A stretch of 64,000 bases of DNA from Bombus terrestris (Eukaryota > Arthropoda > Insecta > Hymenoptera > Apidae). Below are positions 46,748 to 58,130 of the stretch, in pieces (within the stretch, counting starts at the first letter, position 1; each line of letters begins with the position of its first letter). A model generated the notes under the pieces. The model was not told the DNA's origin and made no database searches. It was given only the letters and a program-made list of their open reading frames with translations. The stretch is from positions 19,235,334 to 19,299,333 of the forward strand of contig NC_063271.1 in assembly GCF_910591885.1 (NCBI RefSeq). The letters are read 5' to 3'. A program made the position numbers and the translations under genes.

Positions 46748-49439
46748 AAACGGACACTCTAAAAATAGCAGCCTGGAACTCAAACGGCCTGCAACAACGG
46801 GCCCTCGAAATTAAAACATTCATATACAATAACAATATAGACATACTACTTGTCTCAGAAACATACTTCACTACAAAAAGCTACTTGAAAATACCATACT
46901 ACACCATATATGATACCAAACACCCCTCAGGAAAAGCTCACGGAGGGACAGCAGTGATAGTCAGAAACGATATCAAACATTATCTACACAGCCAAGTTAA
47001 CAAAGAATATTTACAAGCAACCACTGTTACAGTTCAAACTAGCAGCAACTACTTCCAGTTGTTAGCAGTATATGTGCCTCCGCGACACAAAATAACAACA
47101 CAAATGTGGGAAGAATACTTCCAGGACCTAGGGGACAAATACATCGCAGCGGGAGACTACAACTCAAAGCACACGCTTTGGGGGTCAAGAAACATTACAC
47201 CTCGAGGTAGAACACTGGAAAAATACATTAGAAATAATAACCTCAATATATTATCCACAGGAACACCGACACATTGGCCGACTGACCTTAACAAAAAACC
47301 AGATCTTCTGGACTTTGCAGTTACAAGGGGACTAAACACAAATAAACTAAAAATAACACCCAACCTCGAGCTCAGCTCCGATCATACACCCATAATAATT
47401 GAATACAGAAACAAACCAATTCACTATAGCAAACCAGAAACACTATGCAATAAAACCACCAAATGGCAAACTTTCAAAGAAATAATAGAAAGCAAAATAA
47501 ACTGCAACATCCCGTTAAAAACTCCTGAACACATAGAACAGGCAGTAGCAACATTTACAGCAACTATTCAGGAAGCAGCAAGGACAACCACTACTCCCGA
47601 ACCAACCAGCAGACAATAACAATCCCGCAAGAAATACTCGACAAAATCAAAGAAAAAAGAAAAGCAAAAGCAAAATGGCAAAAATACAGAACCCGAGAAA
47701 ACAAAAAACACTTAAACAAACTTGCAAAGGAAATAAAAAACAAAATAAAGGAGCACAACGATAACGAATTCGCAAAGTTCATAGGGACACTCTCCACACA
47801 CGAGAACACCAACTATTCACTATGGAAAGCCACGAAAAAAATAAGGAAGCCAATAATACCCGTCCCGGCAATCAGAAAAGCAGATAACACATGGGCAAGA
47901 AGCAACGAAGAACAAGCTGAAGAATTCTCCAACCACCTCTACAACACATTCACACCACACATTATCAACAACAGCAACCTCAAAAGTCATACGGAGGAGG
48001 ATCCACAAACCACTACTACCACAGCCGACAAGGAATACACCATACCTAAAATATCGGCACAAGAAATTAGAAACATAATTGATAAAACAAAAAACAACAA
48101 AGCGCCAGGAATCGACCTAATCAATGGTAAAATCTTGAAAAACCTTCCGCCAAAAGCAATAAGACTAATAACAATAATATTCAATGCAATTCTAAGAATT
48201 CAATACTTCCCCAAACCATGGAAATTGGTACAGATCAAAATGTTACATAAACCAGGCAAAGACCCGCACCAGACTGCATCTTACAGACCAATATCACTGC
48301 TTCCAGTATTTTCCAAAATACTGGAAAAGATAATATACGACCGCATAAAACCAATAATAGAGACAAAAAAACTAATACCGGATCACCAATTTGGTTTCAG
48401 AAACAAACACTCCACGATAGAGCAAATGCACAGGCTTATAAACGAAATAATAGTAGCACTAGAAAACAAGGAATACTGCACAGCCCTCTTTATAGACATA
48501 GAGAAAGAATTCGATAAAATTAACCATGAAAGTCTACTACAAACAATTAGGAAACAATTCCCGGAGCAAATACACCACTTAATAAAATCCTACCTAAGCT
48601 GCAGAACCTTCGTAATAAAAATCAAGGACACACATTCTCAAGTTAAAGACATCAAGGCCGGGGTACCACAAGGAAGCGTCCTAGGCCCAATACAATACAC
48701 ATTATACACGGCGAACATACCAACAACTACCAACAGCACAGTATTGACATTCGCGGACGACACAGCTATACTAGTCAGGCATACTAACCCAGAAACGGCA
48801 GTCAAAATACTACAAGAACATATCGTAAAAATAGAAAATTGGCTACAAGAAAAACAAATAAAAGCAAACCCCAATAAATGCAACCATATTACATTCACGC
48901 TACGGAAAAAGATACCACCAAACATCCTATTGAACGGCACGCATATAACGCAAACAAAGCATGTCAAATACCTAGGACTCCACTTAGATCAAAAAGTCAC
49001 CTGGAAACTACACATCAAATCAATAGTAGAAAAAATACAGAAAACAAGAAGACAAATGCATTGGCTAACAAGCCGAAAATCCAAACTAAGCACAGAAAAC
49101 AAGTTAAAAATATATAAAACGATCATAAAACCAATCTGGACGTACGGAATACCACTATGGGGGACGGCAGCAATGAGCCATATAAACAAAATAGAGGTAA
49201 TACAGGCTAAAATCCTCAGGACAATAGTAAACGGACCTTGGTACGTCAGAAACGAAGATATACGAAGGGACCTGGGAATGCCAACGGTCAAGGAAGAAAT
49301 CAACAGATACTCCGAGAAATACAAATTAAGAATAGCAACACACATAAACCGGCTAGCTGCGGAAACATACAAAATCACAAATATGGACAGAAGACTAAAA
49401 AGGAAGCACCCAGCAGACCTTATAAAGGACATAACCTAA
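46745..49439 (+). pseudogene. Jockey-like ORF2: endonuclease and reverse transcriptase, one frameshift
   Basis: The first part (to TAA at 47,617-47,619) is an AP-type endonuclease: AAWNSNGLQQR, LLVSETYF, AAGDYNSKH and SSDHTPI keep the catalytic Asn, Glu, Asp and His motifs. The second part, in another frame from about 47,610, is a reverse transcriptase: NNKAPGIDLING, YRPISLLPVFSKILEK, FIDIEKEFDKINH (motif A), GVPQGSVLGP and FADDTAI (motif C with both aspartates), then the thumb and a C-terminal region ending PADLIKDIT. A single shift of one base joins the two parts, so the lesion is probably recent. No ATG occurs near the ORF1 stop in this frame; translation would need reinitiation or a frameshift from ORF1. 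Confidence 0.9.
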
Positions 49440-49568
49440 GAAACACGAGGATGGTACCCCGCTGGGGGTAGCCACCAACATGCTAATTTAACCGTTAAAA
49501 AATTCCACCAAATGTCCAAATTGGACAAATTGTGAATTTTAATAAATAAATAAAAAAAAAAAAAAAAA

Positions 49569-50228
49569 CATTTCGTATAAATGCTAATAATTCTTTCTTT
49601 TTTTTGATAAATTCTCTTAAACGTCGCACAAGAAGTTTTCGTTCGCGATGAGGTGCAAAAATGGCCACTTTTTGACTTAGGTCAAAATTTGCAAATTTGG
49701 GGTTAGCCCCAACTTAACCACACTTTTAATCCAATATGAATTTTATTTTAATATTACTGATCTCTGATGGTGGATCTGCGATAATGTACTTAATGATTGT
49801 AAACTATCTTATCGACTTCTCATCTATATTAATAATATAGGAATATTAAATAACAGTTAAATACTTGAATATATGTTATTTGATTTGTTTTAGAACGAAG
49901 CTCATTCTCTGGAGTGAAACTTTTAGTTTCTCTTTCTTACGCGATAAAGGAGAGGTGCAAGGATTTAAATATTTATAACATTATGACCTTTATTCTTTAA
50001 GCATGAAAATATTTTAAATACAAGCATATAAATATTACATATAAATATTTCTATTTACATATACATCAAGTAAATTTACATATACATTTTCATCTTGGTA
50101 AAAAGAACATGTAAGTTATCGTATTTACTATTACGTATTTTAACGCGAAATCTCGTTTCATAAAAATTTTCATTCAAATACGTAAACACATAATATTCAT
50201 AAATTTATAAGAACAATTTTGTCCGTAG
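49569..50228. other. Intergenic DNA downstream of the Jockey-like element
   Basis: No gene or repeat is recognised. Confidence 0.5.
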
Positions 50229-50447
50229 GTATTTGGTAGCGCAATTGAGAAGATGTTAACGGCGCAGAAGGGAAACGATACGGAGATACCGAGGGCTTCC
50301 GGGTCGAGCGGAAAGCCCTCGGTATCTCCGAACAAACCAATGTCAGGTGAAGTGACAAATTTGTTTTGGAATAGCAAGAACCAAAAGCAGACGGAATTCA
50401 GCGAACCGTCTCTCTGTTCTTCCCTAAAGGACCTATTCAAGAAGTAA
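50229..50447 (+). CDS. Possible terminal exon of an unidentified gene
   Basis: After an AG (TTTTGTCCGTAG|GTATTTGG), 72 codons run open to TAA at 50,445-50,447, starting VFGSAIEKMLTAQ and ending CSSLKDLFKK. An internal ATG lies at 50,253. The product is hydrophilic and Ser/Lys-rich, with no domain that I recognise. GC content is higher than in the surroundings. A perfect 18-bp inverted repeat lies inside the frame, and the last codons lie in a tandem duplication. No upstream plus-strand exon was identified, so this may instead be chance or a gene fragment. Confidence 0.3.
   Translation, partial: VFGSAIEKMLTAQKGNDTEIPRASGSSGKPSVSPNKPMSGEVTNLFWNSKNQKQTEFSEPSLCSSLKDLFKK
50281..50330. repeat. Perfect 18-bp inverted repeat (hairpin)
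   Basis: Left arm CGGAGATACCGAGGGCTT (50,281-50,298) is the exact reverse complement of 50,313-50,330, with a 14-base spacer. The stem extends by about four more pairs past a one-base bulge, leaving a loop of about 6-7 bases. It is GC-rich in an AT-rich neighbourhood. Confidence 0.9.
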
Positions 50448-50619
50448 TGGGGAAGAACAAATACTAATAAATGTTAAGTGTCTCTAGTTTAATTAACACT
50501 TCTTTATCTAAGAATTTCTTCCCTAAAAGACCTATTCATTATGTAATGTAGAAGCACAAATACTAATAAATGCTAAGTTTCTCTCGTTTAATTAACACTT
50601 ATTTATTTAAGAATTTATT
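50422..50619. repeat. 99-bp tandem duplication
   Basis: Two units, about 50,422-50,520 and 50,521-50,619, start CCCTAAAGG and CCCTAAAAG. They share the blocks CACAAATACTAATAAATG (one mismatch) and TTTAATTAACACTT. The first unit covers the last seven codons and stop of the possible exon at 50,229; the second would encode a near-identical tail (SLKDLFIM then stop). Confidence 0.85.
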
Positions 50620-53600
50620 CAGAGATTAACACGACCTAATAGATGACTGACAATCTGATGTAATTCAAATTAACGAGCTATACTTTCCTTGTACTTTCTT
50701 GTTGCTATACCTCTACAATATTCTTTTATCGTATCTGTCGATTTTAATCTCACACAAATATCTAATAAATGTGTATACAGTAGTTGACGAAAATATTAGA
50801 TAGAAGATTTTTGCCAATATATATTATGTGTGTTAGTGTTTTTCTTCACTTCACTTCAATGTAACGAGACGTGTCTATCATGATTACACCGGTAAAAATT
50901 GAGACTAATTTGGAAATATATATATGGAAGCTAGAAGTTGCTTATTGCAGACGTACACATAGCAAAAAACTAATGTACAATGTAAAGAGTATTTTTAAAC
51001 ATATGATTGATTAGGGGTAAAAATGCTCCTACTAAAAATATTGTGACTTATTTATACAATACATAATTAACTGTCCAAATACCGATGGTAATCAATAAGC
51101 ATCTTATAATTCCTATTTACATTTGTTTCAAAAGTTTCTTTCGTTTCATAAGGAAATAATAGATGCACGACACTTTTTGTTTTATATTATTTTATCGATT
51201 TATGTATGATCTATTTTGTAGTAATAGAACAAAACGAAAGAAACTTTTGAGACAGCCTAATGCATCTTGAAATTCATGAAAAGCTTCAACAAAATATTCA
51301 TGGAAAGTTTCTGTAAGCGTCCGAGTACTTTCGTGAGCCGTTATATGTATAATAATTCGTTACAATGTTAGTGATAGCTTGGAAAGTGAACTATTTTTAT
51401 TATACATCTTTTTACTTTCCATATTACGCTCATAGATACTCTAAAACGCCGCGATACTAACTCTTATCTATCATGTTTACGAATGCCTATAATTTGTGAA
51501 ACCGCTTCTGATTTTACGGAAATTTTGCAGTTGCTTGATGAATGAAACAGATTTGTTAAGAGAATCACATGTTATAGATACCTGAACTGTGATTTATTTA
51601 ATATATCTTTCCTGATTTGTTATCCTGCAACATTTCCATGTTTTACGAAGCTTTAAATTAAATTTCACAAGTTTATTTTCCTTAAGCTAAAGACGATGCT
51701 CGTGAAATATTTATTTCTGAAGTAAAAAGTAAAAATATAGCTTACATATTGCTTGTATTTAATCATGTATTACGATTAATCCTGTTGCGATACTCGTATA
51801 TTTCAGTTAGGCTCTGGTTTTAGTAAACAAGAAAGATTTATAATATCTTAAGAGGATGTTTAGCATGAAATCATGCTAATAAGAAGTTTTTCATATTTTT
51901 TTTCAGGCTTAAAATATTTTTTAATGTTGTGAAAAAATTGGGTTGAAAATGAATAAAAGGGTGCAACAGGGTATTTAAACAAACTAATATCTCTTATATG
52001 AATAAGTCGAGTGATATGCTGTAAATTATTTTCACAAAAAGACACCAATTTTTATTATTGTTTTCTAAACAAAATTCAATATGATTTGTTATACCTGTAA
52101 TAGGAAGTTTCTTTAACTAACATTTAGTTATCGATCCTATTTTTATTGAAGTTTAACAATACTGTTCAATGTTAATAATTATTAATTTATAAGTGAAGGG
52201 TAATTCCAACGAAGAAAGATATCATTTGCAAACAAATAGTTTCGGATAAAATCAGCATTGGTACTGTAAATTTAAGATATTATAAATCTAATATGTATTG
52301 TATCGCAAAGCGGGATTCATGATGAAAAATTAAATATAAAAGTCCATGAAATTTCGCAAATTTAAACATCTCAGTTGATACAGCTTTAATAAATGTGGAC
52401 AAAAGTTTAGTCTATCTATATATTTAAATAACGCATGATATTTAATTCTACAGTATAATTAAACAAAGATTCGAAGCTGAAAATTTCGAAATATATTGGA
52501 ACAATATATCGTACAATAAATGTTATATGATGTTCTGTAAAGGAGAATTGCATTTTTATGAAGAGGATCAAAGATAAAAGAGATTTTTGTTGAAAGATAC
52601 GACCGTTTCGAAATTCCATTTTGATCTTGTGTATGTATAGTGTATCTCGTACAAAAGATATTACAACAAGCGTCCAGTGATAATGTGAAACATTAATCAA
52701 AATTTCTAATCTCGAGTGTTTCAAGTCCCAGAACTCACCTTAATAAATATAAGAAGGACAGATTAAATTCAATTTGATTTTTCTAATTTTCTCGTTAATA
52801 ATTAAATATGAGCATCAATCAATCAATAGTTCATAATGCACGGTATAATGCGTGTATAACATTCATCTGATTTCAATTAACTTACGTTTAAGCAAAATAA
52901 TTATTCGAACTAGTTTATCATTCATATTATTACACATTTTAATTGTATATATATCTAGTACAACATAGAAAGGATGTTTTAGGATTATGAGTATTCATTT
53001 AATGAATACTGCTTATAGAAATAAGGATTATTTTTCACTTGAAATAAGTTTGCTTTGATATTTTAAATGACTGAATAAAATGCGGACAAAATATTTTAAC
53101 CATACACGTAAAGATTCAAGTACGTTACATACAATAACTATAAGAATATATTTTTAAAAACGTAAGAATTTGTACTTTAGATAGCAATGCGTTTAAAAGT
53201 TATTTTATGAATTCACTTTATTAATTACTGATTTAAAATCTCCAGCATTTTCAATAAAATGTCCAGAAAGTAGAAGAAAAGTACAACAAAAGTAGAAAAC
53301 AGTTAATTTTGTAATATAAATTTATAGTCTACCGAATTAATACTCATATTTCTAAAACAGGGTCTATACACTTTCAAAATTTCAATCAAATCATATGCAT
53401 AGTATTTCTTTTATCTCATATCCTAATTTCACCACATTGAATTTTCTAAAGAAAGATGATCTATTTATTTTAGATAACGCAAATCCTTTATTTTAGATAT
53501 GCAAAGTCAAATATATTTTTGTCAATAAAGACATAAAAAATCTTAGATGTCTAAATGTCAGCTTTAAGAACAGTAGACTTGCCTGCCTTCAAACTTAAAT

Positions 53601-53904
53601 GTCCTTTCCAGTAGTCAAACTTAAATAACATTAACAACGGCAGTAATATTTACGCCTACAGATGGAGGATATTAGACTTCGATTAAAATACAAGTAGCTC
53701 AACAAATATGTGTTTAAGTACGATGGTTAAAGAATAACGATTCGTCATTCTTTATTCCAGCGCTTAATGCTATCCATCTTTCAACAAATACAATCCTAGA
53801 ACAATGCCGCTGAAGAGAAATGTTATGCGTGAATTTATTTGCCTTTGCGGGACGAAGGTTTATTAAATTATTAAATGAAAATGAAAGTTTATTAAATGAT
53901 TGTA
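50620..53904. other. AT-rich DNA, no gene seen
   Basis: Apart from a MITE near 51,117-51,260, no exon, repeat or RNA gene is recognised. This interval lies downstream of the three ADAMTS-like exons and should hold or precede the missing exons, but none could be identified. Confidence 0.5.
51117..51260. mobile_element. Short palindromic MITE, family 1 copy a
   Basis: The ends are inverted repeats containing CAAAAGTTTCTTTCGTTT, and the right end reads GCCTAA. The interior has ATGCACGACA and ATTATTTTATCG stretches shared with copies near 58,836 and 60,782. It has no coding capacity. Confidence 0.65.
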
Positions 53905-54017
53905 ATATATTATATAAATATATATATATATACATACATATATAAATATGTATAATTGTGTGTATAAAAATTGATATATGTATGTATGTATAAAATATAT
54001 ATATGTATGTATATATA
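53905..54017. repeat. (TA)n/(TATG)n-rich microsatellite
   Basis: A run of TATATA and TATG repeats directly abuts the 3' end of repeat copy B. Copy A also ends in a short TATATATA, so the tract may have grown from the element's own tail. Confidence 0.8.
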
Positions 54018-54640
54018 TATATATGTCGGTTTGGCGTTAAGATTAGAGTTAGGGTTAAGGGCGTGAAACGAATCCCTATTGGCGCTAGACGTGATCGTTA
54101 TGCAATAGAGGAGATATTTACCAGTGCAAACATGACCATGATGGAATTGGACAAGTAATCGCGATAATTTGATACTCGAGAAGCTAATGACGATGATCCT
54201 AGGCTCAATAACGAATCCACGGTCAACGGAATGACGAACTCTACTCTTCTTTAGCGTCTAAGTTGTACTCAATGTTAATGCGTGGGGCAATCACTACGTA
54301 TCCGATAGTTACTTGAATCGTCGTCGAGATCGTACCGGAGAGTAACTCTCCGTCTCGACGATGCCGTCGAGGAAAACTATAATGGGTGGGTCTAAGGACA
54401 TGAGATCCTCGGATTCGTCAAAGAAAGCTTTTGTTCCAAAAGTGAGGGAAATGAGCGCTGTTGCTAATTGGTCGATCTCCATATCGGCGTTTTGAAAGAG
54501 ATGCTGGCCGTCCTTGAGGGGAGGTTGTTGACGGGGGGCATCGTTCGTGGAAGATAGGTTTCTCCTATCTTCCCGTAGTTGCAACAAAGACAAGGGATCG
54601 TTCACGGTTGTCCAATTTAACAAAATGGAACTCGTTGCAT
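54018..54640 (-). mobile_element. Retroelement fragment, copy B of an inverted dispersed repeat
   Basis: This is the reverse-oriented partner of the block at 43,590-44,170. On the minus strand it carries an intact tail frame (about 54,623-54,309; QLREDRRNLS, MEIDQLATALISLTF, ending SPVRSRRRFK), followed by about 300 bp of shared non-coding DNA to the TATATA tract. It lies about 160 bp downstream of an ADAMTS-like exon on the same strand. The family is not identified. Confidence 0.6.
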
Positions 54641-54802
54641 TTTATCGACCTAAAACGTCATGCGCAGATATTTTGACCTATATAATTTATATACCATACA
54701 CTGTACAGATAAGTAGAAAATAAAATAATTGACACTCGCATATGCGTATCTCAGATAGTTACTACTTTACTTAAATGATTTAATTTAATGGAAATCGCTT
54801 AC

Positions 54803-56669
54803 CATACCGTCTCGTTTTTCCGCGTATAAAATCATTCGTACGATCACTAGAATCATGTTGGATTCGAGCGATGGATCCATGTAAATTGCACTGACCTAGG
54901 ATTAAAATACGTACGAAAATGTAACAGGCGTTAAAACAGTATTACAGCCTTACAAATAAATTATTATTCAAAACTCTCGTAAATACATCGTATCTTATAT
55001 AATTTTCCTAAAAAATTAATTTTATTCGTTATATTTATCTTAGGAAATGTACGTTATTAATCTCAACAGCATTGGAAAACCAATTACCGAATGGCTGAAA
55101 TTAATCGATTACAAAATTCCATTACGGATAAATTATTCGCTGAACTTTTTAAAAGATACGTGTAAGCTTTGAACAATGTAAACAGAAAATACAGAGCTTC
55201 CATCCGAGTATACGATCGAGATGTTTGAAAGCAAGTAGCGTACCTTGAAAATACAGAGATACGCATAACTCTGCCCTATGTTTCCCGGTTGCTTGCGTAC
55301 ATATGTAGGAGGAGGTATTCTATATCTAAATATAATAACAGAATTTCGTTTGGTATTACTTACGATGTTTAAAAGAGCCAAGATATATTGTTGTACTCGA
55401 ATTCCATGAAAATCTACCACGGAGTAATCAGCAGCTATTCCAAGCTCTAGCCATCGTGGCGGCGAATCCTTAGCAGCTGGTCTTTTCTCTAGAAATGACT
55501 TATCTTAGAAATCGACTTATCTTCCACGAAATTAGAAAGTCTACTCGACTCGACTTGATAGCTTAAACGCATGATTATTAAAAGCATAAATTAATATCTA
55601 CGAGCAAGTATTCATGGAATAATTATTATGATATAAATAATTATTTCAAAAGTATAACTTCAAAAATATCAATTCGGTATCACCGTGAATTTCATCCTGC
55701 AAATTTCTTTAAAATTCTTGACAAATTTTGGTAAACGTATTCCTCCAGCAAATTTTTCTATTTTTCTATTTTTTTACATTAAATTAGGCAAGATAAATAA
55801 AGATTCGTGCAATGGACAATATACATATGTGTAATAGACAGGGAATAATAAAATAAATTAAAAACAGCGAAATATAGATGAACGTGTAGAAGATCAAGCG
55901 AGAGTGGAACGCAATAGGGAGAATAATTGTAAACCGAGTTCCTTTTAAGGCTGAAGATAAGCTATTCTTATATTACATGCTGTTATTATTACTTTTGTAC
56001 ACGATAGATTGGAATATCAGTACAATTTCTTTCTTTCAGTAATATTCGATGATTCGTTAATTTATTAACCGCTATATTGTACGTGGTAAGTAGAAAAGCA
56101 ACGATTGTACAAGAATGGCATTTGGAAAAATATTTGACTTACTTGATAATCTGTTCCTTTGCCATTTAGGACCAGAGAAGTATCCAATTTCCTCGGGATT
56201 TGTTATTTTATATAGGTTGGGGTTGATAATCAAGCTGATCCACTCGGATTGGTTATCACACTTTTTATTTTCTCTCTTATACAAAACACCAAATCACACA
56301 GCAAACGCCTAATCTTTCCCAATGCGTCTTAGCAATTAAGACGTGGTCGACTCCCAAGACAAAAGAGCGTCGTTAGGAGTCGTACCAACATAACCCTAGT
56401 AACCTTTTAGTAACTAGCGGTCATACCAACTGAGCATTTCTCAACAGGATTTACGTCGATCGATAATTCTTCCGCTATTGTATCGTTGTATTCTGTGGAG
56501 ACATCGTCTTTTTCATCGTACAGAATCAATTTCTCAGCTTCTGGGTATTCCACGTCGAAGACGTCACCGGAAAGATTATAAAATCCCTGAACATCGTGGC
56601 TTAAGGAATCGCGTTTGCTTCGTTTCGACTTTCTCTTACTTTCTTCAACTTCAAATTTATTCGATTTCC
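54803..56669 (-). CDS. ADAMTS-like metalloprotease, partial (three exons)
   Basis: Exons on the minus strand: 56669-56427, 55488-55364 and 54895-54803, with matching phases. The first is propeptide, basic (KRKSKRSKRD) then acidic (DVEYPEAEKLILYDEKDD), with VEKC as a possible cysteine switch. The second opens the reprolysin domain (WLELGIAADYSVVDFHG, QQYILALLNI). The third continues VSAIYMDPSLESNMILVIV and RMILYAEKRDGM. Joined, they match the start of secreted ADAMTS proteases, which cut matrix proteins outside the cell. The first exon's donor is GTATGA; a read-through would add only a few codons before TAA. Signal peptide, zinc site (HExxHxxGxxHD) and thrombospondin repeats were not found, so the ends are open. 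Confidence is high for exons 2 and 3, moderate for exon 1. Confidence 0.82.
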
Positions 56670-57659
56670 CTGTAACCGAATTATCAACGTTTTACCACGT
56701 TTGCCTGTCTTATCTTCGCTATTCTCGTTACGGATAAAATGAAAAAATAGTTGCAAAATTTCTGAAATTGTAAATACGACCAGACTGGAACGTATCAACG
56801 ACATATACGTTACATTGTCATGTAACGCCGTGTCATATAGACGCGGATGCGACGATACTCTCGCGTTCTAACATTTTCAATGTCTCGCGCTTTATCACGT
56901 AGCTCGCGCGGAAGTAATACGAAGATGAATCGTTGGTTTTAATACACAGGGTGTTGTTTAATCGATCGTATAATGGAGAAGGGAACGATTCTACGGTACA
57001 CCAGAGATGAAATGAAATCATAGAATGCAGTGGTTTTGTAGGTAGTGCTTTATCGAAAAGATTAACCGTGAATATTTGCTCGACCTATTTATACCAAATT
57101 GATACAGAATCTTAAAATACAGACGAATCTTTCTCAATTTCCTTCGATCATCGTCTCTAGGCGTACGAAACTGCCTCGTTGAATTCGAACGTTTCTCGAT
57201 TTCCTTCCACGTGTTTCAATTTCTTCTTTTTTCAATCGCCGTTCGCCTTCTCAAAGCTGTCTTCGAACAGAATTCTTAGAACGACTTCCAATTCCTTTCG
57301 ATTCGTCCAATCGTTTAGCTTTACGAAACTGTTTCGCTAAACTCCTTTTTCCACTGTACTTGCGTATCGTAACAAACTCGTCGGCGGTAACTCGCGTCGA
57401 TTAACGATTCACCACCAGTGAAGTAACCGGGAATGCAGCAAACTAGTAGTCGATAGAACGAAGCGGAACGTAAGTAGAGCGAGCGATAAGAGCGATCGCG
57501 ACAATCGCACGGCTCGCCGTGCGATTCCCACGCGAACGAATCATCAAATTCGAGCCAAAGATTCTCACTAACTCGAAGATTCGCGCCAGTATTTTCCACG
57601 CGCGCGTCACAGAAATTCGAACGACTTTCGCGAAAAGGACGGAAGGATAAGACGATCGA
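56670..57659. other. DNA upstream of the ADAMTS-like exons
   Basis: No exon recognised. It contains minus-strand open frames without clear meaning and a pyrimidine-rich, moderately GC-rich stretch at 57,120-57,480 with locally repeated motifs (ACGAAACTG). It could hold 5' exons of the ADAMTS-like gene. Confidence 0.4.
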
Positions 57660-58130
57660 ACGGATCTCGGGTCGATCGCGATACCCCCGGACAGAAGGTT
57701 TCGACGAAAAAGTGGAGTAGACGCGACGAAGGAGCGTCGTGCAGCAACTGGTGGCCAATTTATTCACCACGTGCCGTAGGAATTTAAAATTTTTCTTTCG
57801 CGCAAGAACGATCCACCATTGGAGAAAGTAGAATATAATTAATTTCGATCTCGTGTCGATCGCGACGTTCCGGATGGAACGTTTCGCCGAAGAGGTGGAA
57901 TAAACGCGACGAAGGAGCGTCGTGCAGCAACCGGTGGCCAATTTTTCCATCACGTGGCACCACGTGGAAATTTAAACGTTTCCCATGAAAATGATGCACC
58001 ATCGGTGAAAGTAAAATACGATAATTAATCGGTCGTCGAGTCGAACGTGATATTCCGGATAAAATTTTTCGATGAAAAAAGTGGAGTAAACGCGACGAAC
58101 GAGCTTCGTGCTACGACTGGCAGCCACATG
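57660..58130. repeat. Three diverged tandem units of about 184 bp
   Basis: The anchor GTCGATCGCG (or GTCGAACGTG) occurs at 57,671, 57,855 and 58,040, spaced 184 and 185 bp apart. Each unit then repeats TTCGACGAAAAAGTGGAGTA-like and GACGAAGGAGCGTCGTGCAG-like blocks. The array makes a 210-codon minus-strand open frame look internally repetitive (CCTTLLRRVYST occurs twice), so I treat that frame as a by-product of the repeat rather than a gene. Confidence 0.85.

Larger units (their letters stand above)
45282..49568 (+). mobile_element. Near-complete Jockey-like non-LTR retrotransposon
   Basis: The element has a short 5' UTR (from about 45,282), ORF1 (45,398-46,747), ORF2 (about 46,745-49,439), a 3' UTR with a GC-rich hairpin (ACCCCGCTGGGGGT), and a poly(A) tail preceded by AATAAATAAATAA. 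The coding strand is very A-rich, unlike neighbouring genes. ORF1 with three CCHC knuckles and ORF2 with endonuclease plus reverse transcriptase fit the Jockey clade. Only one frameshift breaks it, so the insertion is probably young. No clear target duplication was found, perhaps because the flank is the inverted 3' copy. Confidence 0.92.

Noticed and set aside
54640..54705. Possible continuation exon of the ADAMTS-like gene (VKISAHDVLGR after TATATAG)
   Set aside because: The frame stops after eleven codons with no donor; it probably belongs to the upstream edge of repeat copy B.
57321..57953. 210-codon minus-strand open frame with internal repeats
   Set aside because: The repeated peptide comes directly from the 184-bp tandem DNA units; no domain is seen, and neighbouring frames are also open in this GC-richer DNA.
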